From: Mesostigma viride
Taxonomy: Eukaryota; Streptophyta; Mesostigmatophyceae; Mesostigmatales; Mesostigmataceae
NCBI GenBank assembly: GCA_009746045.1
Contig: RPFO01000938.1
Span: 130,001 to 194,000 of the forward strand
Direction: 5' to 3'
DNA length: 64,000 bases
Positions within the stretch are counted from its first letter, which is position 1; the number at the start of each line of letters is the position of its first letter. The notes below the pieces were generated by a model. The model was not told the DNA's origin, ran no database searches, and was given only the letters and a program-made list of their open reading frames with translations. A program made the position numbers and the translations under genes. This document shows positions 1 through 12,165 of the stretch, piece after piece.

Positions 1-363
1 ACCTTTCCCCAACACTCTTCCACGCGCCTTGCATTCCCAACCCTCCTTATCGTGCTATGGGGCAGCCTTCCCCAAACCCGTCCTCATGTTTGGGCAGCGT
101 CCCCGCATTCTCCCTCATGCTACGCCCCCAAGCAAGCTGACCCCAGAGGAGAGCAACCCCCCTCACAAAACGTTAATGCGCCTCGGGGCAGCCCCCATCC
201 CCCCCCCCCCCCCAATCCTCATCGTGCGGGCAGTCCTCACCTTTCCCCATCTTCCCCACCATCTCCCCCCTCATCGAGACTTGGGCAGCTCCCACCATCC
301 CCCTCCCCTCCCACACCCATTTCCTTGAGACTGGGGCAGCTCCCACCATCTCCCCAACCCTTC
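1..363. repeat. Degenerate GC-rich minisatellite, 3' flank of AUG5
   Basis: No gene is seen here. The stretch is an irregular C-rich tandem array in which variants of CTTGGGCAGC and CTCCCACCATC recur. Reading frames exist on both strands only because the repeat lacks stops. It lies immediately downstream of the AUG5 stop codon and probably includes that gene's 3' UTR. Confidence 0.6.
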
Positions 364-3300
364 TCACCGCGCCTTGGGCATCCGCCCCCGTAGCGTCGCG
401 TGCAGCTGCCGCACGGCCGCGAGCCATTCGCGCACGCTGCGACCCTCCACCTTGACCGACTCACACGCGAGGCCCCCCGGTAGCGACCACCACTCGTCAC
501 ACGCCGCCTGGACCCTCGGCACCGTGGCCAGCGCCGCCCTCGCGTCACTCGTCGCCGCCTCCAGCCGCGGAAGCCACACACCCTCCGCCTCCCGATCCCC
601 CTCACCGGCCGCGTCGCACAGCCTTCCTGCGCTTGACCGGCACCCTGCCAGGGCGCCCTCGGCGAGATCCAGCCCGAAGCGTGCGGACGCCAGCACGCGG
701 GCCAGGTCCCCCGCGTCGCGTCTTCGCCCCGCGAGCGCCAGCAGAAGGGCCTCCGGGGCCCTGGGACCAACCAGGTCCCCCTGGGAGGCCGCGGCAGCCA
801 ACACGGCGGCCAGCGCAGGGTCGGGCATCCCGTAGGAGCGGCTGAGGCCGCCAGCTGTCGCCGCGTCCATGCGGTGGAGGAGGGGCACAGAGGGGCCGAG
901 CCGCTGCATGAGGGTGAGCTGCTGTCCCTGCAGGTGTGGCCCGGCCCTCCGAGCACGGTGGTCATGAGGGTCGTGAGGAAGGCGGTGATGATCGTGGGCG
1001 GGAGTGGTGATGGAGGAACCTGCACCACTGGTGTCCGCCACGCCGTCGGTCAACATGGCGCGGTTGAACGCACGCAGCAGGTCCTGGCTGGCGCTGGCAC
1101 TACCCGACGTACCACCCTGCGCTCGACGTGGCTCCGCAGATGCATGGCTCGATGGACCGGGGGAGCTGTCGGGAGGGGGGGCATCATGGCCAGGGTGGAG
1201 GAGAGATGTGTCCGTGCTTGTGGTGGCGATCGTGGGACCAGATCCAAAGGTGGAGCTGGAGGATGTGGATGCGTGCGGGGCCACGCTGGTGACGGGCGCG
1301 GCCATAAACGCGGCCACCTCACGCTCCACGGTCCCGCGGGCGCGGCGCGCGTACGCCAGGATAACCTCCTTGAAGGGCGCCAGCGCGGTCGCGATGAATC
1401 GGCGCTCCGCGTCGAGCTGTTGCTCCCACACTGTGACGTCGTTCTGGGGGCAAAGGAGATAGGGGGCAAGGCAAGGGCCATGCGAACAGACGAGGTTGCC
1501 AGTCAATGCGCAAACAGGAACGGTGGGAGCAAAAGATTTGAGGCAACGAATGAGGCCATGCATGAGGCCATGCATGAGGCCATGCATGAGGCCATGCATG
1601 AGGCCATGCATGAGGCCATGCATGAGGCCATGCATGAGGCCATGCATGAGGCCATGCATGAGGCCATGCATGAGGCCATGCATGAGGCCATGCATGAGGC
1701 CATGCATGAGGCAGTGAATGAGGCCATGCATGAGGCCATGCATGAGGCAGTGAATGAGGTTAAGGGACACGACACGCAAACACGGGAAACAAACGAGAGA
1801 AACAGAGGAGGAAAGGGGGGGAAGGGAGAATGGGGGCACCTTGGATGGGGTAATAGGGGAAGGATTTGTTATTATAATAATTATTATTGTTATTTTATTA
1901 GGGGAAGGAATGGTTATCCAGTGGGTTCGGGTGTTAGGCAGGGGATGGGCCCAAGGTGTGCGTGGGGGGGAAGGGCCCAAGTTGTGGGGGGGTTGCCAGA
2001 CAACAATAAGTAGGTAAATAAGTAAGTACTTAGTGCCATGCGCAGGGGCATGCCGCGGAGTAATATGGTAATCTCATTATAATAACAGTTAACACAACAG
2101 CTAAAAAAAAGATCGTCTGCATCATGCCCCCAGACAAGAGTAGGTCCGCTCCAAGGCAGCACCATCCCACCTCCATGCGACATGCAATACCCCACCGGCA
2201 TGCGACATGCCAGGTAACATGTAGCTAGCTGACATGTTACTAGGTACAGTCATTCACGCCTTAGGTTGGGTCGGCTTAAGTTGGGCTCACGCCTTAAGTT
2301 GGGTCGCAGTTGGCTTCATGGCGAACCCAACTTAAGGCTGATGGCTGTACTAGCAAAAACCCAACTTAAGGCGTGAATGGGCTTCTATGAGCGCGGTGTG
2401 GCACTGTTTTTGACTGCCGCACCTTTTAGATGGTCGCCAGCCCGCGCCACCCAACACTTCAGTTAACACCTAGAATTCACTGCGGATCTTGGTCACCGAC
2501 TGGCATTGTCTATGAACGGGCTCAAGGCAGCGGCCTGCCGTTTGGCCACCCGACCATTGTAATATGGCTGATGGCTGTGGTCAGCCTTTTGAACGGGCTA
2601 TGGCCTTCTTGTCGGACATAATGAGGGTTGCTGCGCTCTCCGACATGGCGACATATTTCGCCGGGATCAGCAACGTTGTTGGCAAATTCACGTGCAAACC
2701 GTTCAACGTTATTAGACCCGCCTGTCCTGGTGTCAGTCTGTCAGATAGTGGCCATGGCCACGGGATTCACTGTTTGCGTCGATGCTAGGAAGTCGAGGCT
2801 AGAGGGCGTAAATAGCCACGGCGCCTCTTCCCGACTCTTCGCGTGGCTCCGCTTACCGCCAAATGACAATTACTCATGGAATGTGCATGCCCTACAGGAC
2901 GTAGCACACCAAGTTTAGGCAGTTATGGCTTGCACGGTGGGGTGCTTCACCTGCCTACAGCCGGTTTGATGACTTGCATCCAAGTTTAGACCCGAAATAC
3001 GACCTTGGGGGTGAAGATCTTTAGTGCTGTTCAATCGGCCTTGACGAGAGCTATCAAAAGACACCCTGAAGCCCATCAGCAGGGATGGGGGTCGCAAGTT
3101 ATGGTAACTTAACGCCTTAAGTTGGGTTCACGCCTTAAGTTGGGTTGACCCGAAGAAACCCTCGAACCCAACTTAAGGCGTGAATGACTGTAACATGTAG
3201 CAAGGTGACATGTTACTAGGAAACATATAGCTAGGTAAATAAATGATCACCCTGAGCAGTAAGGAAAGGCCACCTCACCAGCTGGCCTATCCTTAATCCC

Positions 3301-5717
3301 CACTGTGCATGCCACGCTGGCCAATATTAGCGAAACCAGGCCCAACCACAGGCCCAATCACAAGCCCAACCACAACAAGCCCAATCACAAGCCCAGTCAC
3401 AAGCCCAATCACAAGCCCAGTCACAAGCCCAATCACAAGCCCAATCACAAGCCCAATCACAAGCCCAATCACAAGCCTAATCACGCGCCCAATCACGCGC
3501 CCAATCACAAGCCCAGTCATATTGATCCCAAGCCTTCGCACGGTGGCCAAGAGGAGCCAGAACAAGCCCCAACTTGCTTTTGCTGTTCCCCACCGCCTCA
3601 CTGCACAGGACACGATCGCCCACACCACAAGCAAGCCTCACCGCGCTGGCCAAGATGAGCGCACGCGCGGCGCCGTCCATTGCCCTCCGGCGCGCCTCCG
3701 CCCCCCGGATCCTCGCCAACGCCTCCTTGAGGGCGGCCTCCGCCCCCTTACGCTCCTCCCTCTGGGCCCGCAGCCGGCGCACCTCCCCCCGCAGCAACGC
3801 AAGCGCCGCTCGATCCTCTGCCAGCCGGCACTCGCGCTCGTGCAGCTCAAGCAGGTGCCGCATGAAGGCACCCTGCGATGAGGCGTCCATGCCACCTCCG
3901 CCCCTGCCACTAACATAACGACTAGTGCCTGTTTCCATGCTCATGCCACCATCCGGCACGCCAGAGAATGGGGATGACGGCGCCAATGGGGACGACGGTA
4001 CATCCCCGCCCACGCGCCCGCCAGCGCTCCGCCCGCTCTTCCCCCTGGGGTAACCAGCAAGGGCGCTGATGGAGTCTATACCGTCATCCGCCCCGTGACC
4101 ATAGTTGCCATTATATGCATACTCCCCGCCACCGTAGTCCGACCGGACGCTGAGCTCGCCTTCCCCCATCACATCACTGCTGCCTCCTGCCACCCCATAG
4201 TCGTAGGTGCCACCTGCCGTACCCAGACCGCCGTCATTGTTGCTGCCGGCCGTCAACGCAGCGTTGTTGCTGCCACCGCCCGCGGTCACGCTCCTCACGA
4301 GCTGCTCCCGGGCGCGCCTCGCCTCGCAGGCCATCACGGACACCTCGTTCAGCAGGCGCTCAGTCGCAAGGAACTGCTCCACGTGGGCCGCACGCCGCTG
4401 CTCCAGCAACGCGCCCACGCCGGAGGGAATGATGCCGATATCCGCACCGCTGCCACCACCACCGCCGCCACCACCACCACCGCCACCACCATTGCCAGAA
4501 CGACCCGCGATCGTGCTTTCATCGCGGGCTGTGGTCGCATCACCGCCACTGTTAGCACCCGCAGCAGCGGCGCTGCCACGGAAACGGCCCGCATTACTGG
4601 CCCCCGGGCCGCTGCCAGCATAACTACCGGGGCCAGCAGCATTGTCGTCGAGGGGATATTGCAACCGCCGCGCGTCACCGGCCAAGTCCACGTGCTCGGC
4701 CTCGCGGGAGATGCGATCGGCGGCAGATCCCGTGGCACTTGCCAGCATGCGCACCAGCTCTAATGGGCTGGCCACGAGCGACTCCGTGATGCTGGCTACC
4801 GGGACGCCCGGGAACGGGTCGACTTGGTCGTCGCTATTTTTAGACCAGTCACCGCTATTTTTAGACCGGGGGTGGAAAACGATCGCGTCGGCCTCGTGCG
4901 ATGAGGATGCCGAGGGATGGAGATGGAAGGACGGGTCATCAAGGGGGATTGTCGAGGGGTCAGTAGGGGCGGAGGGGGGGGTGATGCCGGCCTGCTGCAG
5001 GAGCCGGTCCCGTATGGCAGCACAAGCCTGCTCTAATTCTGCCTGACGCGCCGTGCCCACTGCCCCTGCACCCTGGCCGCCAGAAGAAGAGGGGGTGGCT
5101 TGAGCGGAAAAGGACCGAAGTTCGTAGACGGGAACCGCATTGTCGTCCCGCCAAGTGGCAGGAGAAGGGTTGTTGGAACCCTGGGCAGGGACCAGCGTCC
5201 CTCGGCGCGCGCGCTTCACGGATGCCTGCAGGTGCTGCTGCGTGGTGGAGAACAGCTGCGCCAGCTCGGCGCAACGCATGTCGTACGACTCGAGCAGCGC
5301 GGCGCGCATCTCCCGGTCCATCTCCTCGGCCGCCTCGCGCTCGGCCCGCGCCTTGGCGACCGATAGCTCTTGCATCTGCTGCCGTAGCTCCCGTTCCACA
5401 TCACGCGTGCGCTCACGCTGCCTTTCGAGGTTATCCAACGCAATCGCGCGCTGCGACAGCAATGCACGCCGCGCGGGGGTGTCGTCCAGGCCGGAACGCC
5501 CGTCCAATGCTCCCGACGCGCCTTGGACCAGCAGGTTTCTCCGGATCGTGTCGGTGTCACTACGGACCCTGGTGAGCAGAAACTCCCAAACCGGAATCAT
5601 ATTTCCTCTGCAAACGCTGCGGATGGAAGCAGCGTCAACCTTGCCCCCACCCACGGCTTGTTGCGGGTAGCCCATTTCATCTTCCAGCCATCGAATTATT
5701 TTCTCGGCACTCGCCAT
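364..5717 (-). CDS. AUG5: AUGMIN subunit 5 (HAUS5-like), two exons
   Basis: Augmin is the eight-subunit complex that recruits gamma-tubulin to existing microtubules so that new ones branch off in spindle and phragmoplast. Exon 1 is 5717-3642 and exon 2 is 1443-364; the donor is GTGAGG, the acceptor CCCCAG, both phase 0, giving about 1051 residues. The N-terminus matches plant AUG5 closely: a WLEDEMGY motif near residue 10 and CRGNMIPVWEFLL near residue 36, followed by IRRN. Residues about 90-180 form a charged coiled coil. Exon 2 starts with TVWEQQLDAER and ends with the family's C-terminal DEWW module. It is longer than plant AUG5 (about 800 residues, from memory) because of Gly/Ser/Asn-rich linkers around 4.0-4.65 kb, including a poly-Gly run. 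The ATG at 5717 is the first one and precedes the conserved domain directly. The family call is confident; exact linker boundaries are not. Confidence 0.9.
1548..1760 (+). repeat. 12-bp minisatellite (CCATGCATGAGG)n in AUG5 intron
   Basis: About 17 near-perfect copies of a 12-bp unit containing ATGCAT. The unit length is a multiple of three and free of stops, which creates spurious reading frames on both strands. It lies inside the AUG5 intron (1444-3641). Confidence 0.95.
2247..3190. mobile_element. TA-flanked inverted-repeat element (Tc1/mariner-like, non-autonomous)
   Basis: The element starts with CAGTCATTCACGCCTTA and ends with its reverse complement; the terminal inverted repeats match over about 25 bases with one mismatch (2247-2271 against 3190-3166). 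Both sides are flanked by TA (2245-2246 and 3191-3192), the target duplication of Tc1/mariner elements, which also typically begin CAGT. Each end contains further inverted copies of CGCCTTAAGTTGGGT (around 2290-2378 and 3112-3175), so each end can fold back. I see no transposase in the 944 bp. It is inserted in a tandem repeat built around GACATGTTACTAGG and lies in the AUG5 intron. Confidence 0.75.
3354..3520 (+). repeat. 12-bp minisatellite (CAAGCCCAATCA)n in AUG5 intron
   Basis: About 14 copies of a 12-bp unit alternating CAATCA and CAGTCA, close to the donor side of the AUG5 intron. The CCAATCA core is repeated in every unit. No coding role is visible. Confidence 0.9.
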
Positions 5718-6610
5718 GCTTGCCTGCTGACGTGAATAATTACTACCACGAAGATCTTCACCACACCAACATCTAAAGCACGGCCTTTCGGTTTCCGCCT
5801 GCCCTTTCCATAATTGCTATACAGGAGCAGACGCCTCTCTTACTCCTTCCTCCGGCTCGTCACGTTGTCTCCCGAAATAACCTATGACAGCACAACTTCC
5901 TTTTTTCACTTCTGAAACAATGGGCTAACAATGCAGTCCATATACCGAAATTCACAAATGCATCCTACGCCCGTCTTTCATTAATAACATAGCGTGCTCA
6001 ACCTGCGCGCCACACTACGTAACTTACTGGCCTTAGCTAGGTATTACTGGCCTTAGCTAGGAACTAATTAGTTATGCATGAGTTATGGCAAGAATTGCCA
6101 ATTTTACATACGTCCGGGCCATAGATCCAATTCAAAGTTTCAAACTCGCGCGATTCCTCATTCCCTCTGTGCGCAGGCTTTGGGCCTTGGGGTCTGGGGA
6201 GGTCTGGGACTCTGGGGATGTCAGGGATTACGCCGGGCAGTCCTGACTCCTGTCAGTGCTGGACTGCTGGAGTGCTGGTGCTCACTCAGGCACGCGGAAA
6301 GCCCGTTCTGTCGGACGTAACGAATATGTCTGCCCCTGTCGCTCCCAAGTCCCAACTCCCAAGGTTTCTCCGATGGTGCAACCAGCTGCACGTACTGTAC
6401 AGTACAGTACAGATAAACAACAACAACAACAATACAGTACAGTACAGTACAGTATGTACGCGAGCTCCCGGGCCCTTGGGTCTGGCCTAATGTGACGGGT
6501 TGGACCAGGTAAAATAATTGCATTGCGCGGTAAACCAGGTAAACAGGCCACTACAGTATAGATTCTCTGCTGCCCATGTGCGGCGTGGGACACAGTCCAC
6601 ACTCCACATC

Positions 6611-6657
<47 letters not shown>

Positions 6658-7321
6658 ACCAGGTAAACCGTAAATCACATCGCGTTATTTTTGGCATACC
6701 TGGGTCACCTTAACTGTTATATGGAAATAAACTAACACCCATTTCACCGGAAATCACATCGCGGTGCCACGTGCTTACCGTAGAGGGTCTTGGGCACGTG
6801 TGGCACAATTATGCCAGCAACTTGCCAGCGCAAATGAGCACATTTTCCTGTATTTTGCTCGGTAACTTCAACGCCCGGCAAAATGAACAACGCATCGCCA
6901 TGGGAACAAACGAACGCACCTTTGGCATAGTCTTCATTCCGGGCAGGTAAATTTCGCTACCTTGTCACACGACGTTTGAGGCCCAGGCCTGGTTCCTCGA
7001 CGCCCGGACTGGGCGTAACCTTGGAAAATGCTGCAACTTCAACGTGCCTCGCGTTAATTGAATAAATGACCCGCCGGGTTGTTAGATATTTGTGGGCAAA
7101 CCGCGTTGTTTATTTTTATATAAGAACTGCCTTGCAAGACATTGTTCCACGTGCTACTTGAATAACTATCACACGCACATCTGCGTTGCGTGGGCGTCGC
7201 AATGCGATGGATCCAGGCGTGTGCATCCGATCTGAAATCGCTAATCCATGGAACATAACAACTGAGCGTCGCCGATTGACGATTCGACGCAGCCACCTTG
7301 GCCTAGCTTTTGTATTTCGCC
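5718..7321. other. Intergenic region between the divergent AUG5 and PI-PLC-like genes
   Basis: This region should contain the promoters of AUG5 (leftward) and the PI-PLC-like gene (rightward). I see a direct repeat of TTACTGGCCTTAGCTAGG near 6023-6061, a (CAGTA)-type short repeat near 6397-6455 and an (AAC)n microsatellite at 6604-6658. No convincing gene is present and I would not assign a specific promoter element. Confidence 0.5.
6604..6658 (+). repeat. (AAC)n microsatellite
   Basis: A perfect trinucleotide array of about 17 units in intergenic sequence. Confidence 0.95.
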
Positions 7322-9515
7322 ATGGCGAAAAGCTTGCCTATTTTCCCTTCCCCCATTTTTGTATCTGAGGTCGGAATGGAAGCTGACGCTCCGGTTGTGG
7401 GCGCATACGAGCTAGTGCGTCGTCCGGTGGCTTCTCCGCAAAAGGACGGAGAGTTCAACATCCCTATAGAGGAACCGGCCAAATCCAAGTATGGTCGACA
7501 ACGCTTACAAGATTCCGCCTGTACTTGTCGCTTTGGGCTGTTTATCTTCTTAGCACTCGTCATCATAATACCAGCTGGAATCTGGTACCACAATCCCGCC
7601 AGCTGTGCAGAGGGCTGCCAGAGCTGCATTTCTCACTCCCCAGTTAACGCCAGCTTTACGAATTCCTCAAACGGGCTACGCCTGAACCAGCTTCAGAACA
7701 TATGCACGCATAACTCGTACCACAAGCCTGGCTTCTTCTCTAATTTTGCGGCGGAATGGGCTCTGAAGAGCCGTCCGTTAACCTGGCAACTGGAAGAGGG
7801 AGGCGTACGATGTTTCGAGCTTGACATCCATTTTGATTCAAGGCGAAAGCCGCCTCCTGTGTACCACATACGGTACCTTGACCAGAAATCGACGTGCAAA
7901 TGCCTCCTTGGCTGTCTGTCTATCATCAAGGCATGGAGTGAGCAGCATCCATGGCACGTCACGCTGTTTATCGATTTGGAGGTTAAGTTCGAGCTTGACG
8001 CCTGGAGGCCCTGTGATCAGCCCTTTACGTACCTCAACAGCAATGTTACCGGTGAGCCATTCGATCAACATGATGCCATCACAGCGTTTGATGACCTCAG
8101 GAATCACATCCTGACCACTATCCCTGCGGAAAAAATCATCACGCCGGTTGATGTGCGAGGAAGCCATGCCAGCGTCCAGGCGGCCCTTTTGGCATCCCAT
8201 GGCAGCGCTTGGCCGAGTGTAGACCAAGGGAGAGGGAAGATCATTTTCTTCCTGAGTTTCTGGAGGCGCAACTGGGCATGTCGTAAGTTCTACCAACTCA
8301 GCAAGGCTCCAGAGCTTATCTTTGGTAAGCAAACAGCACAGGGCAGGGTCATCTTTAACCACCAGTACATTTCCTTCAATGATTCTGTGTTTTCCATGCA
8401 TTTTGGTTCCTTTCCGTATAATGCTCTACACATCCTGTCCATGTTTGCATATGGTGCATTTCAGCTCTGATTTCCTTCCAATTCTTGTGCATAATAACCA
8501 TAGTGCATCCCTCTGCTGCTGGCCAGCAATTTGGGATGCCCTGTCAGTGCGCATTCATAATGTGTTTTGTGCAGAGCTTGCAATATGGGTCTGATAATGT
8601 TTTCTCCCTTCTGCGTTCATTTATGGGGTCTTTTCATGTAAAAAATGATGGAACTTGTAGTTAATGGAACTTGTTTTGGGGGATGGTGGAGGGGTCAGGG
8701 CATTTACCCTGTTATCTCACATCAATGGCCTGTCGCTGCATATCGATGGCCTGTTGCTGCTCATCATGCTTGCTTGCCACGCTGTTGCACACAAGTAGTT
8801 GCATGGCAATGCTCGTATCTGTGAACTGGCCGCTTGGCATGCATCAGCACAATCACCGACAGCATCCTCACCATCTCTAAGGCAACTAGGCAAGCACGCA
8901 AGTTTCACAAGTTGAAGCTTTCTGGGGAGGACAGTCTGCACATGGCCCTTTGAAAGCACCTTTTTTTCGTACGGTGCGGCCAGCCTTTATTCTCCGTTTC
9001 ATACATGGTTGGCAGTCGAACTGAAGTGCCTGTGTACTCCAATGAATCAGGCGCAGCTAGCCCTGCACAGCCCTCGTGCATGTCGATCTGTCCACTATAT
9101 ACGAGCACTTGCGCCCCAGCTGCGCATGCTGACCACTTCCAAATGCATGTTTTATGCGGCATGCTTGATCGATCAATAACGCTCCATGCACCCATGCATA
9201 TGCCATAAATGCCACATTGCAGAGCGGCTGAGATCCTCCCAACTGAAGAAGCAGGGCATCCAGCAGGCGCCCCACACGGCTTTTGTGGAAACCAGCAAGA
9301 AGGCAGAGGTGGCCTCTTACCTGGCCAATGGGTTCATGGTGCTGAACAATGATTTGAATAACACAAACCGAGGGGCCCAGATCTTGAAGACAGATGACCC
9401 CCTTTCATTCTCCCTGGGGGTGCTGAATCGTAGCTGGTGCCCATCCCGTTGCAATCCTGTGACAGGCGATCCTACTTGCCATATACTCTTTGAGGTTTAC
9501 AATAACAGGTGCTGA
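7322..9515 (+). CDS. Ca2+-dependent PI-specific phospholipase C-like protein, membrane-anchored
   Basis: Exon 1 is 7322-8324 (donor GTAAGC), the intron 8325-9222 (acceptor TTGCAG), exon 2 9223-9515; phases join cleanly to give 431 residues. The catalytic domain resembles the PI-PLC-C1 family (Pfam PF16670): LNQLQNICTHNSYH with H130, QLEEGGVRCFELDIHFD near 156-172, YHIRYLD with H182, then WSEQHPWHVTLFIDLE, a GKIIFFL strand, and in exon 2 GFMVLNND and GAQILKTD, ending in a Cys-rich tail. The paired histidines match those used for acid/base catalysis in PI-PLCs. A single hydrophobic segment at about residues 71-88, with a positively charged stretch before it, suggests a type II signal anchor, so the enzyme would face the lumen or the cell exterior. 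A later start at Met19 would leave this unchanged. The substrate is inferred from family only. Confidence 0.8.
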
Positions 9516-9727
9516 TCATGATCTTTCTTCTAGCTAGCAAATCAGTGCAGCTAGCGTGTGTCATTAGTAGATTTCTAGTTTGTCTTATCTCATGTCTCCA
9601 GCCATGTGTTATGAATTATCTTGGCCAACCGAAAAACTGGACATGTTTTATTGTGGAGTATATTTATTGAGAATGATAAATTATGGATCGAGGTTCGCAA
9701 GGACAGCACATTCAAAGAGCAAAGTTC

Positions 9728-9858
9728 TGATAGAGGATATGGGGCGGCTAGCTAGGCCTCTCCGTTATCTGAAAAAAGATGCACGACAAGGCCCAATATG
9801 GACTCAACAAGTAGAAGACAACGACCCCCCTGCTGTGGGGAAGAAGCATATTTGCTAG
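9728..9858 (+). pseudogene. Family B retrotransposon C-terminal coding remnant
   Basis: The plus strand encodes IEDMGRLARPL, then VEDNDPPAVGKK, a decayed version of the segment EDMGGLGLSVIWKK...VIEDNEPPPVGKR at the end of the better-preserved copy at 36.7 kb. It is immediately followed by a tetranucleotide tract, as other family B ends are. Confidence 0.65.
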
Positions 9859-9895
9859 CTCCCGAGGGAAGCATAAGTAAGTACGTAACTGGAAG

Positions 9896-10457
<562 letters not shown>

Positions 10458-10800
10458 GTGCTCAAGTAAGTAAGTAAGTGAACATGCACTTAAGGCATGC
10501 GCATGCCGCAGAGTACCCGATGAGGTACCTTTCTACGCGGATACTTCACCCGCCAAGGCAAGTGGCGCGACTCACTCGCCCAGGTCTGGAGTCGCACACA
10601 GCAACTCTGCGTCATCCGGACGTTATCCAAGACGACTGTACGTACGCTCGGCCATGATCGTGACGGGTGTGGGGGTGGGTTCACTGGGTTGCATGCTACC
10701 CCCCGATAGCGCAGGAGAATATAAAGGCTTCTCCCGGAGCCTGCGGGAAGCATAAGTATACGTCAGTAAGTAAGTAGTTAGTACTTGCGTGTCATGCGCA

Positions 10801-11145
10801 TGGGCATGACGACTTGACCCTGGCCCAGCAACAGCGGCGGCGCGAGACCGTCAGCTCCGGCAGAGCACAGGGTGGAAGCCGGTATACTGGAGGGGGGCGC
10901 GGTCATCAACACGTTGACCACAAGCCCTGGCATGCAGGCACCTCCTGCCACCTCAGACTAGGAAATATATACCAGTAGTGTAGATAAGTCAGGCTTAGCC
11001 TAGCATGTGGCCCACACGCATGTGCGCCCATAATGGCCCCCATGGATGATGCCTTCCGAATTTAGCCAAGCCATGCCTGTAATGGGACCCCCCATGGATG
11101 TTGCATTAAGAATTTAGCCATGCTATGCCTGTGCAGAGAGACGCT
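10801..11145 (+). mobile_element. Family A retrotransposon fragment (ORF1 end plus 3' UTR), left part
   Basis: The sequence from GACGACTTGACCCTGG onward matches the ORF1 end of the family A copy at 32.34 kb, then passes into the same 3' UTR (compare 32570-32720). It is split by the family B insertion at 11158-11544 and continues at 11545-11815. The coding part is decayed. Confidence 0.7.
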
Positions 11146-11157
11146 CTCTGTCGAGAA

Positions 11158-11544
11158 TTAATTAATTAATTAATTAGACTCGTGCTCCCGTTGGGGAGTC
11201 ACGGAGCATTAACCCCGATGGATGGATAGGTGGATGCATACAATCCTACCGGTCTAAGCTATCTACATCAGCTACCGACTACATCTAACAGCATTACTAC
11301 CTACAACATCTATCTATACAGCACTGGCGTGCCTCCCACGGGTTTGCACACGCAGGCGCTTCCCCACAGGGGGGGCCTCGTTGTCTTCTATGACCTGGGC
11401 CCACTTGGCCTTGTCCATCATCTTCTTCCAAATCGCGGAGAGGCCTAGGCCCCCCATGTCCTCTACTAGCTGTTCTTTGAAGGTGCGGGCCTTGCGGCGT
11501 CTAACATCACTGGGCCCGGCCCACGTCAGGAGGCCATGCCCTAG
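11158..11544 (-). mobile_element. 5'-truncated family B retrotransposon nested in family A
   Basis: On the minus strand this copy encodes the RRKARTFKEQLVEDMGGLGL segment found at 36.66-36.72 kb, then a 3' UTR with ATCTACATT-like repeats, a short (CATC)n, the terminal hairpin and a (TTAA)n tail at 11158-11175. The 12-bp target duplication CTCTGTCGAGAA flanks it at 11146-11157 and 11545-11556. Eleven bases of filler (CCATGCCCTAG) sit at the 5' junction. Confidence 0.8.
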
Positions 11545-11815
11545 CTCTGTCGAGAAGCCATGCCCTAGCTCTTGTATAGCCATGGTGATCTTCCCCCCCC
11601 ATGACAGGCTCCCCTTCCCTGGGTTGAGCTTGATCAATAGATCGTGGTGGTGCAGGTGCCCTTGGTGCACCTAGAGCAAGTGTTGTTTACATCCCCACCC
11701 TTGCAGGAAGTAGCTTAGAATGTGTTAAAAGCCATATGCCCTTTCTCTGGGATATGTGCTACATACACTCCCAACGAAGTTATGTTCCTTATTAATTAAT
11801 TAATTAATTAATTAA
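11545..11815 (+). mobile_element. Family A retrotransposon 3' end, right part
   Basis: Matches 32700-32945: GCCATGCCCTAGCT, the CATCCCCACCCTTGCAGG-like segment, CATATGCCC, and the terminal ACTCC-CAAC-GAAGT (hairpin with one mutation, 11767-11780). It ends in a (TTAA)n tail at about 11790-11815. Confidence 0.75.
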
Positions 11816-11895
11816 TGCCACGGAGTGCCATGCTAATCTAATTAGAAAATAATTACACGAAAGTTACTAATATCGTCTGCACCGTGCTCCAACGA
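11816..11895 (-). mobile_element. Family C element terminus, tail-to-tail with family A
   Basis: The segment GCCACGGAGTGCCATGCTAATCT, followed by ATTAGAAAATAATTACAC and ATCGTCTGCA, recurs at 37027-37110, 28030-28110 and 2040-2130. It directly abuts the (TTAA)n tail of family A in the opposite orientation. Confidence 0.6.
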
Positions 11896-11903
11896 CATGA
11901 GGA

Positions 11904-12165
11904 TCCCTCCCTCCCTCCCTCCCTCCCTCCCTCCCTCCCTCCCTCCCTCCCTCCCTCCCTCCCTCCTCCCTCCCTCCCTCCTCCCTCCCCCCCTCCCTCC
12001 CTCCCTCCCTCCCTCCCTCCCTCCCTCCCTCCCTCCTCCCTCCCTCCCTCCCTCCTCCCTCCCTCCTCCCTCCCTCCCTCCCTCCCTCCCTCCCTCCCTC
12101 CCTCCCTCCCTCCCTCCCTCCCTCCCTCCTCCCTCCCTCCCTCCCTCCCTCCCTCCCTCCCTTCC
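11904..12165 (+). repeat. (CCTC)n microsatellite
   Basis: About 260 bp of CCTC units with occasional trinucleotide interruptions (CCTCCTCCC). It is followed at once by the family B 3' terminus (GGGTTAATACTCCGTGAC), so it occupies the place where other copies have (CATC)n. Confidence 0.95.

Noticed and set aside
2430-2918. Frames inside the TA-flanked element as a possible transposase
   Set aside because: Short, in different frames, with no DDE/D motif or helix-turn-helix pattern visible.
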